Source: Planctomycetota bacterium (lineage in GTDB: Bacteria; JAJVIF01; JAPKYR01). From it: 27,218 nucleotides of DNA. The notes beneath the pieces were generated by a model. The model worked only from the letters and a program-made list of their open reading frames with translations, was not told the origin of the DNA and did no database searches. Shown piece by piece: positions 1 through 8,700 of this stretch. The position numbers and the translations under genes are program-made. How positions within the stretch are numbered: position 1 is the first letter of the stretch; every line of letters starts with the position of its first letter. The DNA lies in contig DAOVJF010000001.1 of NCBI GenBank assembly GCA_030673355.1, positions 1 through 27,218 on the forward strand, read 5' to 3'.

Positions 1-26
1 GAGCAACGGATACACCCGATACACTC

Positions 27-88
27 AGGTGCGCCGACATTCCTGTCGGCATCCATAAATAAAGGCCGACAGGAATGTCGGCGCACCT
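27..88. repeat. Perfect 24-bp inverted repeat, REP/BIME-like nested palindrome
   Basis: The arms at 27-50 and 65-88 are exact reverse complements (24 bp) around a 14-nt loop. Each arm is itself palindromic, with core GCCGACA-TTCC-TGTCGGC (7-bp stem, 4-nt loop). The element can therefore fold as one long hairpin or as two small hairpins side by side. It lies just downstream of the stop codon of the minus-strand lipoprotein at 121 and could stop or protect that transcript. There is no clean T-tract on the minus strand, so I call it a repeat element rather than an intrinsic terminator. Its dispersal in the genome cannot be tested here. Confidence 0.8.
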
Positions 89-120
89 TTGGATCAATCG
101 ATTTGTTTATTGATTTTTAT

Positions 121-2217
121 TTATATACCGCCGCCGAAGCAGGGATCGAAATCCGGCATTTCATCGTTCGTCATTCGTGTGAGATTCGCGCCATTAAACC
201 ACATGCGCCAGATGTCCATATTCTCGTTCTTCCGATCGGATGTGAACGCGATCCACTCGCCATTCCTGGATAACGACGGGAAAAGGTCCATCGCGGGATT
301 TTCCGTAAGCCTTATGGTCGTTTCAACGTAATCCGTGTAAAGGATATCCATGTTCCCCGGTTCATACCGGTCGCTCTGCCAGACCATCCCGGGTTTGAGT
401 TGAGGACCTGAAGCCGGGTATCCGTCGAATGCCGGATCCCATGTAAGGCGTTGTGGAAGGTTGGTTCCTGATTCCTGGCTTGTAGGGTCGATGTAGAAAA
501 TATCGACATTTCCGCCTCCGCCGCGATCCGAATGGAAGAAAAGCCCGGTTCCCATTGGTTCGGAACGGTCGTAATGCGGAGCGTCATCGGTGGCGAAATT
601 GTAGGTTACCCTCAAGGGGATAGGCGGTGGAAAACTACTGACATTTTGTACGGTATAGATTTCGAACTGCCCGAACTCCGCGCCGCTGAAGGCAACCATG
701 GTCCCGGTCGGCGAGAAATCAGGCATTCGATCATCGTAATTGTTCGAGGTCAACTGGTCCCAGTCGCCGGTGTTATCACCCATCGGTTCGACCGGAATAT
801 CACCGGCATATTGAATCTGCAACTTGTAAATTTCGAAGTCGGCTACCGCACCGATATCCTTGTTATAATTGGAGATGAAGACAATTTCAGTACCCGCGAC
901 ATTGCAACTCACCTCCATCTCGTTCGACTCCCGATTGCCATCATGTGTCAGCCTGTATTTCTGGCCGGTCATGAAAAGATGGGTGTATATGTCAGAATCA
1001 TTGCCATTTTGATAACTTGAGTAAACTACCTGCATGTGGTTTGTAGGATCGATGCTGCCCCCGCCTTCATCGACCTCTATCTCGACTCGCTGGTAAATTG
1101 TATCGAAAATCTCATCGTCGGGATCCCCGCTCCAGTCGGTGTCGACACTTTCGGCAACTATGATCGCATCGTAAATGCCTTTGAATTCCTCTTTCTCATT
1201 GTTAATATTAGCCCAGTACTTCCTGAGGGTATCACGCTCGTAAGCACTGAACTCCATTATGAAATCAATCTCATCCGGATCGAAAGGCGGGAATCCATCA
1301 CCCGGAGGCCAGGCATTAACACCGGTTGTCGGCCACTCGTGCATCTGGATGAAATTATCGTTACTGTCGAAAAACAGGTCGGGGCAGTAAATGCTGACGT
1401 CGACGATATCCTCCTGCCAGTCGGCGACAATACATTCGACATAAACCGACGATATATCGCTTTCCACTGGAAGGTCATCCGACTGGTCCCAGCGTGAAAT
1501 CTCATATGGGTCCTTACAATGATCCGGCCAGTTGACATCCACCATCAGGATGACAGCTCCACCGGCTGAACCTTCCGGCACATAAAGAATAAATTCTTCC
1601 TTGTCAGAATAGATTTCCGGGCCGGGTCCGTCGGGGTCACCGAGAAATATACGCTGCTTGTCTTCTTTTTCAAACGCGATAAACGGGTTGATCCACTGCT
1701 CTTCCTCGTCCCATTCCGGATCGGGATCGTATGCAGGGGAGTAACTGTCGGGATTCACAATCTCCCAGGCTTCTTCTGTTTCTATATCGTACGGCAATCC
1801 GGAAACAATAATTCTTAAATCATATGCATCGATTATGGTAGGATTAACCATCTCCATATCAATGTAGAACCACCGTAACGCCGGATCGACTCCGGTAATT
1901 TTCAAAGTCAGGCACTGGCTTCCCGGACAATTAGGGCTATTTAGGAAAGCTGTAATATTGAGATGGATTTCTGACGATCGATGTGGAACCACTTCAATTT
2001 CCAGGGTGTCCGGGTTGATATAGGCGGTTGCCAGCCCGATTGTAGTGCGGCCGGTGTCCAGGCTGATTTCTTCGTAATCGGCTGGTTCATGCACTGGGGG
2101 AGCAACCGTGCTCTTATCCCCCTTCGAGCAGGATATAAAACCTGCCGACAGGAAAATTGCCAGGATAAGTAAAGCAAAAATCGTAATTGATGAATAAAAC
2201 CTGGTTTTTAAAATCAT
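121..2217 (-). CDS. Predicted surface lipoprotein with C-terminal PD40/TolB-like beta-propeller repeats
   Basis: This is a 698-aa protein starting at ATG 2217. GGGAGG (2227-2232) sits 9 nt upstream of that start, whereas the in-frame ATG 27 nt further out has no ribosome binding site. A hydrophobic signal ends at a lipobox-like FISC (Cys30). Residues about 40-380 are a divergent copy of the N-terminal module shared with the other lipoproteins here: HLNI, then NPTIIDAYDLRI, then a DVNWPDHCKDPYE stretch. From about residue 390 there are PD40/TolB-like blades, with motifs such as MPDFSPTGTMVAFSG, LFFHSDRGG and WIAFTSDRKNENMDIW, which are typical of WD40-like propellers. The protein is probably anchored on the outer envelope, and its ligand is unknown. 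The gene appears monocistronic, with a promoter candidate at 2292-2320 after mnmG. Confidence 0.85.
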   Translation of the reverse strand: MILKTRFYSSITIFALLILAIFLSAGFISCSKGDKSTVAPPVHEPADYEEISLDTGRTTIGLATAYINPDTLEIEVVPHRSSEIHLNITAFLNSPNCPGSQCLTLKITGVDPALRWFYIDMEMVNPTIIDAYDLRIIVSGLPYDIETEEAWEIVNPDSYSPAYDPDPEWDEEEQWINPFIAFEKEDKQRIFLGDPDGPGPEIYSDKEEFILYVPEGSAGGAVILMVDVNWPDHCKDPYEISRWDQSDDLPVESDISSVYVECIVADWQEDIVDVSIYCPDLFFDSNDNFIQMHEWPTTGVNAWPPGDGFPPFDPDEIDFIMEFSAYERDTLRKYWANINNEKEEFKGIYDAIIVAESVDTDWSGDPDDEIFDTIYQRVEIEVDEGGGSIDPTNHMQVVYSSYQNGNDSDIYTHLFMTGQKYRLTHDGNRESNEMEVSCNVAGTEIVFISNYNKDIGAVADFEIYKLQIQYAGDIPVEPMGDNTGDWDQLTSNNYDDRMPDFSPTGTMVAFSGAEFGQFEIYTVQNVSSFPPPIPLRVTYNFATDDAPHYDRSEPMGTGLFFHSDRGGGGNVDIFYIDPTSQESGTNLPQRLTWDPAFDGYPASGPQLKPGMVWQSDRYEPGNMDILYTDYVETTIRLTENPAMDLFPSLSRNGEWIAFTSDRKNENMDIWRMWFNGANLTRMTNDEMPDFDPCFGGGI

Positions 2218-2226
2218 AAGGGAAAT

Positions 2227-2232
2227 CCTCCC
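2227..2232 (-). promoter_or_regulatory. Shine-Dalgarno GGGAGG that sets the start at 2217
   Basis: On the minus strand GGGAGG lies 9 nt before ATG 2217. The longer reading frame opening at 2244 has no purine-rich site before it. Starting at 2217 also gives a normal signal peptide (MILKTR followed by a hydrophobic stretch), so the shorter start is preferred. Confidence 0.7.
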
Positions 2233-2291
2233 GACTCGGGACATAGAAATGCATGGTAAACAATTCCGGTCCGATCCGGATTACTATATCA

Positions 2292-2320
2292 ATTTTACCA
2301 TAGCGATGTCGCTCTAACAA
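2292..2320 (-). promoter_or_regulatory. Candidate sigma70-type promoter for the 121-2217 lipoprotein
   Basis: On the minus strand TTGTTA (2315-2320) is followed by exactly 17 nt and then TAAAAT (2292-2297). It lies between the mnmG stop and the lipoprotein start, leaving a leader of about 70 nt. The hexamers match consensus at 4 of 6 and 5 of 6 positions. This is pattern matching only. Confidence 0.45.
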
Positions 2321-2367
2321 CAATAAATAAGGGAGCAGGGAAATAGATTGGGTCAAACGAATTGATA

Positions 2368-4227
2368 TTACTCAGCATTTTTCCTGGCCAGCAGGATGTC
2401 AAGGACCGCGATATCACTCGGCTTAACGCCAGAAATCCGGGATGCCTGGCCGAGGGTTCGCGGACGGATTCTCTCCAGCTTATCTCTCGATTCATGGCTG
2501 ATGGACTTGATACCGCCGTACTCAAATCCCACAGGAATCTTCACATTTTCCGCACGGGATATTCGTTTTACTTCGCTCTGCTGCCGGTTTAAGTACCCGG
2601 TGTATTTGATCTCGGATTCGACAGTCATCACAATGTCTTTTGAAAATTCCCCTTCGATCAGACCTTTGCGTAACAAATCTTCCAGTTTGACTCCCGGGAC
2701 CTTCAGCCATTCTGCAAGGTTGCGGGATGGAGGGCCTGCAGCCTCCCGATCAAGAATCCGATCGGCCTTTGCCCTTGTATTCTCAAGAGATTCGGTCAAT
2801 TCCGATATTTTCTTTTCACGGGTCTGATATTTCGACCATCGTTCGTCATCAACAAGTCCGATTTCCCGCCCGAGTGGCGTCAGGCGGCGATCGGCGTCAT
2901 CAAATCGCAGGAGGAGCCGCCATTCGGCTCGTCCGGTGAGCATCCGGTACGGATCGGTTACACCCTTAACCGACAGATCGTCGGTCATTACGCCAAGGTA
3001 CGCCTGGTCGCGTGTAAGAACAACCGGCTCCTCGTCCCTCAGGTATCGAACTGCATTTACACCGCATAATAGGCCAAGCCCGGCGGCTTCCTCGTATCCT
3101 GTCGTCCCGACGAGGTTTCCTGCCAAAAACAGGTTGGGGAATTTTTTCGATGCTCCCCAAACGTGCATCGTCTGTGGATCGATAAAGTCGTATTCTATCG
3201 CGTAACCGTAGCGGACGATTTTCGCGTTCTCCAGACCGGGGATGGAGCGGACATACTGGTCCTGGACATCGGCGGGAAGGCTGGTGGACAGGCCCTGGAG
3301 GTAAATTTCCCCGGATAGATCTCCGGTAGCGGCTTCGGGCTCCAGAAAAACCGGATGGCTTATTTTGTCGGGGAATTTCTGGTATTTATCCTCGATGCTC
3401 GGGCAGTACCTCGGACCTTCCCCTGTAATGTCACCCGAAAAAAGCGCCGCACGCTCGAGGTTCGCCATGATAATCTCACGGGTTTCAGGAACCGTATGGG
3501 TTATGTAACACGGCAGTTTCGGAAGATCGTTAGCTGGCAAATTAAGAAAACTGAAGCCGGGATGCATCGGGTCGGGCGGCTGTAGTTCGAGGTTTTTATA
3601 ATCGATGGAATCCTTGTGAATACGGGGCACGGTGCCGGTTTTTAAGCGATCGAGTTCAATTCCAAGGTTTTTCAGGGAATCCGATAATTTTAACGAAGCG
3701 GCTTCACCTTCCCTGCCCGCCTGGATTCTTTCATCGCCGCGGTATATCATCCCACCGAGGAACGTACCGGTCGCGAGAATGACCGCCCTCGATTTGTATT
3801 CTTCACCATTGTCGAACTTTACACCCGTGATTGAATTTCCATCGGACGTAAGATCGGTAACGATCCCTTCGCGGATTGTAATATTCTCATTTTCATCAAG
3901 GATTGTTTCCCATTCTTTCTGGAAAAGGGATTTATCGCACTGTGCGCGAAGTGCCTGTACAGCGGGGCCTTTTTTTGTGTTGAGCCACCTGACATGAATG
4001 CTCGTTTTATCGGTGACAATTGCCTGCATGCCGCCGAGCGCGTCTATTTCGCGGGTAAGATGGCCTTTCGCGGGTCCGCCGATCGAAGGATTACACGGCA
4101 TCCAGCCTATGCGGTCTTTCCTGACGGCGCATACAAGAACTTTCATGCCGAGTTTCGCAATAGCGTGGGCAGCTTCGCACCCGGCATGTCCACCGCCGAT
4201 AACTATTATGTCGAAAGAGTTATCCAT
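2368..4227 (-). CDS. mnmG: tRNA uridine-5-carboxymethylaminomethyl modification enzyme MnmG (GidA)
   Basis: MnmG is the FAD-dependent partner of MnmE. Together they install the cmnm5 group on U34 of certain tRNAs in the cytoplasm. The 619-aa length matches the family (about 620-630). The N-terminal FAD-binding loop IGGGHAGCEAA is at residues 10-20. The family signature around WMPCNPSIGGPAKGHL is at about 43-58, and the C-terminal helical domain contains YGGIKSISHESRDKLERIRP and ends SGVKPSDIAVLDILLARK. Start at 4227 places the FAD loop at the usual distance. No Shine-Dalgarno precedes it, because the upstream bases are the U-tract of a terminator (4228-4260). No mnmE, rsmG or parAB is visible next to it. 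The enzyme assignment is near certain. Confidence 0.98.
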   Translation of the reverse strand: MDNSFDIIVIGGGHAGCEAAHAIAKLGMKVLVCAVRKDRIGWMPCNPSIGGPAKGHLTREIDALGGMQAIVTDKTSIHVRWLNTKKGPAVQALRAQCDKSLFQKEWETILDENENITIREGIVTDLTSDGNSITGVKFDNGEEYKSRAVILATGTFLGGMIYRGDERIQAGREGEAASLKLSDSLKNLGIELDRLKTGTVPRIHKDSIDYKNLELQPPDPMHPGFSFLNLPANDLPKLPCYITHTVPETREIIMANLERAALFSGDITGEGPRYCPSIEDKYQKFPDKISHPVFLEPEAATGDLSGEIYLQGLSTSLPADVQDQYVRSIPGLENAKIVRYGYAIEYDFIDPQTMHVWGASKKFPNLFLAGNLVGTTGYEEAAGLGLLCGVNAVRYLRDEEPVVLTRDQAYLGVMTDDLSVKGVTDPYRMLTGRAEWRLLLRFDDADRRLTPLGREIGLVDDERWSKYQTREKKISELTESLENTRAKADRILDREAAGPPSRNLAEWLKVPGVKLEDLLRKGLIEGEFSKDIVMTVESEIKYTGYLNRQQSEVKRISRAENVKIPVGFEYGGIKSISHESRDKLERIRPRTLGQASRISGVKPSDIAVLDILLARKNAE

Positions 4228-4260
4228 AAATAAAACTGCTGAGAAGGATAGTCTCAGCAG
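4228..4260 (-). terminator. Intrinsic terminator of the lipoprotein operon, abutting the mnmG start codon
   Basis: A perfect 9-bp stem, CTGCTGAGA (4236-4244) with TCTCAGCAG (4252-4260), encloses a 7-nt loop. On the minus strand it is followed by TTTTATTT (4235-4228), after which the mnmG ATG begins at once (4227). It lies 39 bp after the stop of the last gene of the three-lipoprotein operon. Strong hairpin plus U-tract on the correct strand makes termination likely. Because it overlaps the mnmG ribosome-binding region it could also act as an attenuator for mnmG. Confidence 0.8.
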
Positions 4261-4273
4261 TGAAAGTAATCAA
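4245..4273 (-). promoter_or_regulatory. Possible mnmG promoter overlapping the terminator hairpin
   Basis: On the minus strand TTGATT (4268-4273), a 17-nt spacer and TATCCT (4245-4250) form a weak sigma70-type match, with 4 of 6 at each hexamer. The -10 would sit in the terminator loop. A transcript from it would start inside the 3' arm of the stem, giving an mnmG leader of only about 15 nt with no hairpin. This is a candidate only. Confidence 0.3.
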
Positions 4274-4299
4274 GAATGGCCTGGTTAATAAAACCATTA

Positions 4300-5739
4300 T
4301 CAAAAATAAATCGTAATCTCCAATGGCTCATCGAGTTGACCGATATCCATTTCATCGTCCATGATCAGAATCTGTACATAGTGGGTTCCAATTGCAATCC
4401 AACTATGTGTTGTTTCACCCGGTTCCTCCCAAAAAAGCGAATCATTATTCCAGTCCCACAGGTATTGAACTATCTCTTCACCACCCTCATCGTTGTCGTA
4501 AGAGACCGTGGCGTCGAAATAGATAACTTCTCCAATTTTCGCTACAGTCGTACTGGCTTCAAGCAGAGCGGTAGGGGGATTGTAAACCTGGACCGTAACT
4601 TCGCAATCGAACAACTGGTAGGCGGTCAGATCCAGCCATGGTTTGTCAACCGGATCATTTTCATTATCTTCCACACTAACAAGGACCATGTAATATCCCG
4701 GTGGAACACCGAAGTCGTTATGGAGACCAACTTTCCATTGGCTGAAACCATCCCCGTCCTCGAACCATTCAGCAGTTTTCACTCCATTGAAAAATTCCGG
4801 ACATTCTATAACCGGTTCGTGATGGGTCGTGCTGCCCTGCCAGTCATATACATCAATCGTAAGGAGAGTCATTCCCCATGCTCCCATAGGGTCACCTGTA
4901 ACTTCGATTACCCATGGTTCCGGGCTGTTCGCATCGAGGTCGAAATCGGTCATTGGGTCCTCAACAGGATTATTTACCGGGGCATCCCAGTTTGCATCGA
5001 CCGCATAACCGATGATTATTGGTCCGGCAGGTAGCTGAACAGTGTAAGTCCGGGTGTCGGATGAAGCCGCATTAAGTGCGTTGCGAGTGTTGGCGGGATC
5101 GTCCGACCAGTGTCGAATGTATCCGTTCAGTGTTCCATTCGGAGGATTTATGGAAGTGGTTTTGCCTTTCAAATACGCCTGAATTTCAGGTGCGGTGTCG
5201 AGAGTCGTAATGTTGTAAAGCGATGTGTACCCGTCGGCATTAAGAAGAACACCGTTACCGAGGTAAGGATCGGATGCGATCAGTCCTGACTCGGGATAAG
5301 TGTGTCCGGCGTCGAGCATGAAAATGCCCCTTACATCGAACACTGTAAAATTCGGATGGTCCAGCGGGTGTGTTATCTCGATGTCGATATCTATGACGCC
5401 GGGAGTAGGGACAGACGCTCCAACGATTTTAAAACAATCCGTACATGGACCATACTCAAGGAATTTCAGGATGTTCAAATGAATCTCCGCGTCGCGTAAC
5501 GGTATAATTTCGATCTCGATATTCTCCGGATCGGTTGGGTCGAAATAAATCAGGTTGTACGTAAGTAGAAACCTGTTACCTGTTCGGGATGATTCCCCAT
5601 TTGACCCGGATGTCAGATCGGAAGCATTATCCTTCCCAACACTGACAACAGGTGCCGAAGGCCCTCCACTCCCGGAGCAACCGTAAAGCAGGGCGATAAT
5701 AATTATCGTGAAAAATCCAATTGTCAGTCTGCAATACAT
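4300..5739 (-). CDS. Predicted lipoprotein, shared N-terminal module plus one PKD domain
   Basis: This is a 479-aa protein with a signal peptide ending at lipobox LLYGC (Cys21), followed by a Gly/Ser-rich linker. Residues about 50-385 form the shared module: YFDPTDPENIEIEIIPLRDA, HLNILKFLE, a CxxC pair (Cys99, Cys102), ITHPLDHPNFTVFDVRGI, GYIRHWSDDPANTRNAL, IGYAVDANW and YDWQG. Residues about 388-479 are a single PKD-type Ig-like domain with core motifs IYFDATVSYDNDEGGE and YLWDWNNDS. It is the shortest member and lacks the propeller of its two upstream paralogues. It is the third gene of the operon, 27 bp after the preceding stop, with a terminator 39 bp downstream. Only a weak GGA lies upstream of the start, so translation may be coupled. 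Its function is unknown; an envelope or surface role is inferred. Confidence 0.85.
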   Translation of the reverse strand: MYCRLTIGFFTIIIIALLYGCSGSGGPSAPVVSVGKDNASDLTSGSNGESSRTGNRFLLTYNLIYFDPTDPENIEIEIIPLRDAEIHLNILKFLEYGPCTDCFKIVGASVPTPGVIDIDIEITHPLDHPNFTVFDVRGIFMLDAGHTYPESGLIASDPYLGNGVLLNADGYTSLYNITTLDTAPEIQAYLKGKTTSINPPNGTLNGYIRHWSDDPANTRNALNAASSDTRTYTVQLPAGPIIIGYAVDANWDAPVNNPVEDPMTDFDLDANSPEPWVIEVTGDPMGAWGMTLLTIDVYDWQGSTTHHEPVIECPEFFNGVKTAEWFEDGDGFSQWKVGLHNDFGVPPGYYMVLVSVEDNENDPVDKPWLDLTAYQLFDCEVTVQVYNPPTALLEASTTVAKIGEVIYFDATVSYDNDEGGEEIVQYLWDWNNDSLFWEEPGETTHSWIAIGTHYVQILIMDDEMDIGQLDEPLEITIYF

Positions 5740-5766
5740 TTCACTGTTCCAAAGTGGCGGGTTATG

Positions 5767-8700
5767 TCACCACCATAAGCCGTCCGGCCGGAATTTCATC
5801 ACGAACGACGCCCAGGTACTGGTGCTGCTGTGAATATCCGTGCCGGAGCCGGGATCGAAATCGATATCGCCGTCGAAAATCCCGGTTACATAAACTCCCG
5901 AAGTTCCGAATACAGCAATCCCCCTGCTAAAAACATAATCAATGGACCCTGAGTTGACACTCCCCCAGTTATGTCCCCACAGGTAATTTCCATCCTGGTC
6001 CAGACTTACAAGAATTCCATCCCAGGCACCAACAGCAGACCTGTTATCGGTGTCAGGCCCCGGATCCAGGTCTATTTCCTCCGCTATAATCCCGCTCATG
6101 AAAATATTATTTTCATCATCCGTTATAACGGCAGTACATAACATCTTATCGAAGGCGGATGCCTGCCAGGTGTCGGCCCACAGGAAATTCCCCTGCGAGT
6201 CAAACTTGCTGAGATATCCGGCATCACCCTCAAACATTTGGATACCAGTACCCGGATCAAGATCCTTGGTGCCCTCGAAACCGCCAATTACAAGCACATT
6301 ATCCAGGCTATCCACAGTTACATAACTTCCACCCCAATGGTGCCATAACATGGTCCAGTATGGTAACTCGCAGAAGCCAATCGCTTCCCAGGTTTTAACC
6401 CAGGCAAACTCACCTGACCCGGTCCACTTCAGGAGATAGACATCACCATAGGTTCCGGATGATGTGTGTTCAACAACGCCAACGCCCGGATCGAAATCGA
6501 CTGTACCCGTAAACCCACCGGTGACGTATATATCGCTGTTACTGTCTGTGGCTACACCGAATACAGTTTCACCGGACAGGGACCCGGTATTCATACTCCC
6601 CCATATCTGTACCCACTGGTAATCGCCATTTGCTGTAAATTTTGTGAGAAAAGCATCAAAACCCCCACCATTATATCCGTTGGAAAATTGGAAATCGGTC
6701 AATGGACCCGGATCGAAATCGCAGAGCCCACGGAAGATACCCACTACGTAAACTTCATCAAATTCATCCACTGCGACTCCGGTGCCTCTTTCCCACCAGT
6801 CGGGCATTCCGGACAACTCCCCTCCCCAGGTTCGGGCCCACTGGAAATCACCTCCGGAATTGTACTTAACCAGGAAAATATCCGACACCCCGTTACAGGT
6901 ATGGATATCCTCCCCAGGACCAGGGTCGAAATCCTCCGTCACGGTAAAAACACCCGTTACGTAAATATTATCGCTACTGTCAATTGCTATTCCATCCCCT
7001 GCACATATGAAATCATGACCCTCCGGCCACGTAACGTCCCAGATCAAAACCCCAAGCGGACTAAATTTTCTCAGCACCGCCCTGTTATCAGTTTCGTGGT
7101 CGAAGCCGGTGACCAGGATATCCCCATTGCTGTCAGTAGCCACTTCGTTGTGCCATTGATCACTTTGATCGGTCAATGTCTGAACCCATCCCAGCTCCTC
7201 CGGTGAGAGAATTGTGATTTCAATCGACTCATCCAGAAGATCCCACGATCCCTCATCGTCCGTCACCCGAAGCTGGACCTGGTATGTGCCGCCCGCGTCC
7301 CATGAATGGCTTGTCACGGCAGTTTCCTCGACAAAATTCAGATCGCCGTCCCAGTCCCATTCATACATGACGATCGACTCATCTCCCTCATCGTTGTCAT
7401 GGGAAGCGGAAGCATCGAAATCGATTAATTCACCAATACCGGTAATATTAATATTCGCAAAAGCTTCCGCGGTCGGGAGTTGATCCGGCTCGTAAACTGA
7501 GATTTCAATCGGAGCATCGAGGAGGTCGGTCGATCCTTCATCGTCGGTGACACGGAGCTGGACTTCGTAAAGTCCAGGCGTATCCCATGAATGGCTTGTT
7601 TCCGCGGTTTCCTCAATGAAGATCAAATCGCCGGTCCAGTCCCATTCGTACATGACAATAGATTCGCCGGCTTCGTCGTTGTCATGGGAGCCTGTCGCGT
7701 CGAAAAAGATTAATTCATCCATCGCGGTGGAAATATCACTCGACTCCGCTACGGCGGTAGGGAGTTCATCCGGCACGTTAATCGTGATTTCCAATGATTC
7801 GTCAAGGATGTCTGTCTCCCCTTCATCGTCGGTTACACGAAGCTGCACCTGGTAAATCCCCGGTGTCGCCCACGAATGGCTGGTCACCATAGTTTCCTCG
7901 ACAAAATTCATATCACCGTTCCAGTCCCATTCAAATGTGACAATCGATTCACCAGCCTCGTCATTATCGTGTGAGCCGGTGGCGTCGAAATCTATCGGGA
8001 CATCGGTTTCGCCGGTATACGTACTCGGAACAGCTTCCGCTGTCGGCGGCAGGTCGGAGCCTAGAATTGTAATTTCAATCTCTTCATCGAGAAGATCTGT
8101 GGAGCCTTCATCGTCGGTTACACGTAACTGCACAAAATAAGTTCCCGAGATGCCCCACGAATGGCTGGCCACAACCGGTCCCTCGACAAAATTCTCATCG
8201 CCGTCCCAGTCCCATTCGTATTTGACAATAGACTCGCCAGCCTCATCGTTGTCATGGGAAGTGGATGCATCGAATTCGATCGATTCACCGATATCTGCTG
8301 TATTCTTGTCAGCAAAAGCCTCTGCGGTCGGGAGTTCATCGATGAACGCTATAACTTCGATGTTAAACAACTGGTAAGCGGTCAGGTCGAGCCAGGGCTG
8401 TCCAACGGGGTCATTTTGCGTATCTTCCACACTCACAAGGCACATGTACTCACCAGGTCCGGCATAATTACTATTAGAAATGATCGCCTTCCAGATGCTG
8501 TAGCCATCACCGTCCCCGGCGTACATGGCGGTCTTTGTCCCGCCAAACAATTCAGGGCATTCAACCAGCGGGAAGAAGTAAGTTTGTTTTCCCTGCCAGT
8601 CATAAACATCGATTGTCAGGATTGTTTCGTCGCTGTCCCCGATCGGGTCGCCGCTGACATACATTTTCCATGGTTCCGGGCTGTTGGCATCCAGGCCGAA

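Noticed and set aside
4276..5034. Long plus-strand open frame (252 aa) opposite the 4300-5739 lipoprotein, with a similar frame at 8161-9021
   Set aside because: Both lie antisense to the same region of the shared lipoprotein module and resemble each other only because the sense strands are paralogous. They have no ribosome binding site, and the sense products have signal peptides and clear domains.
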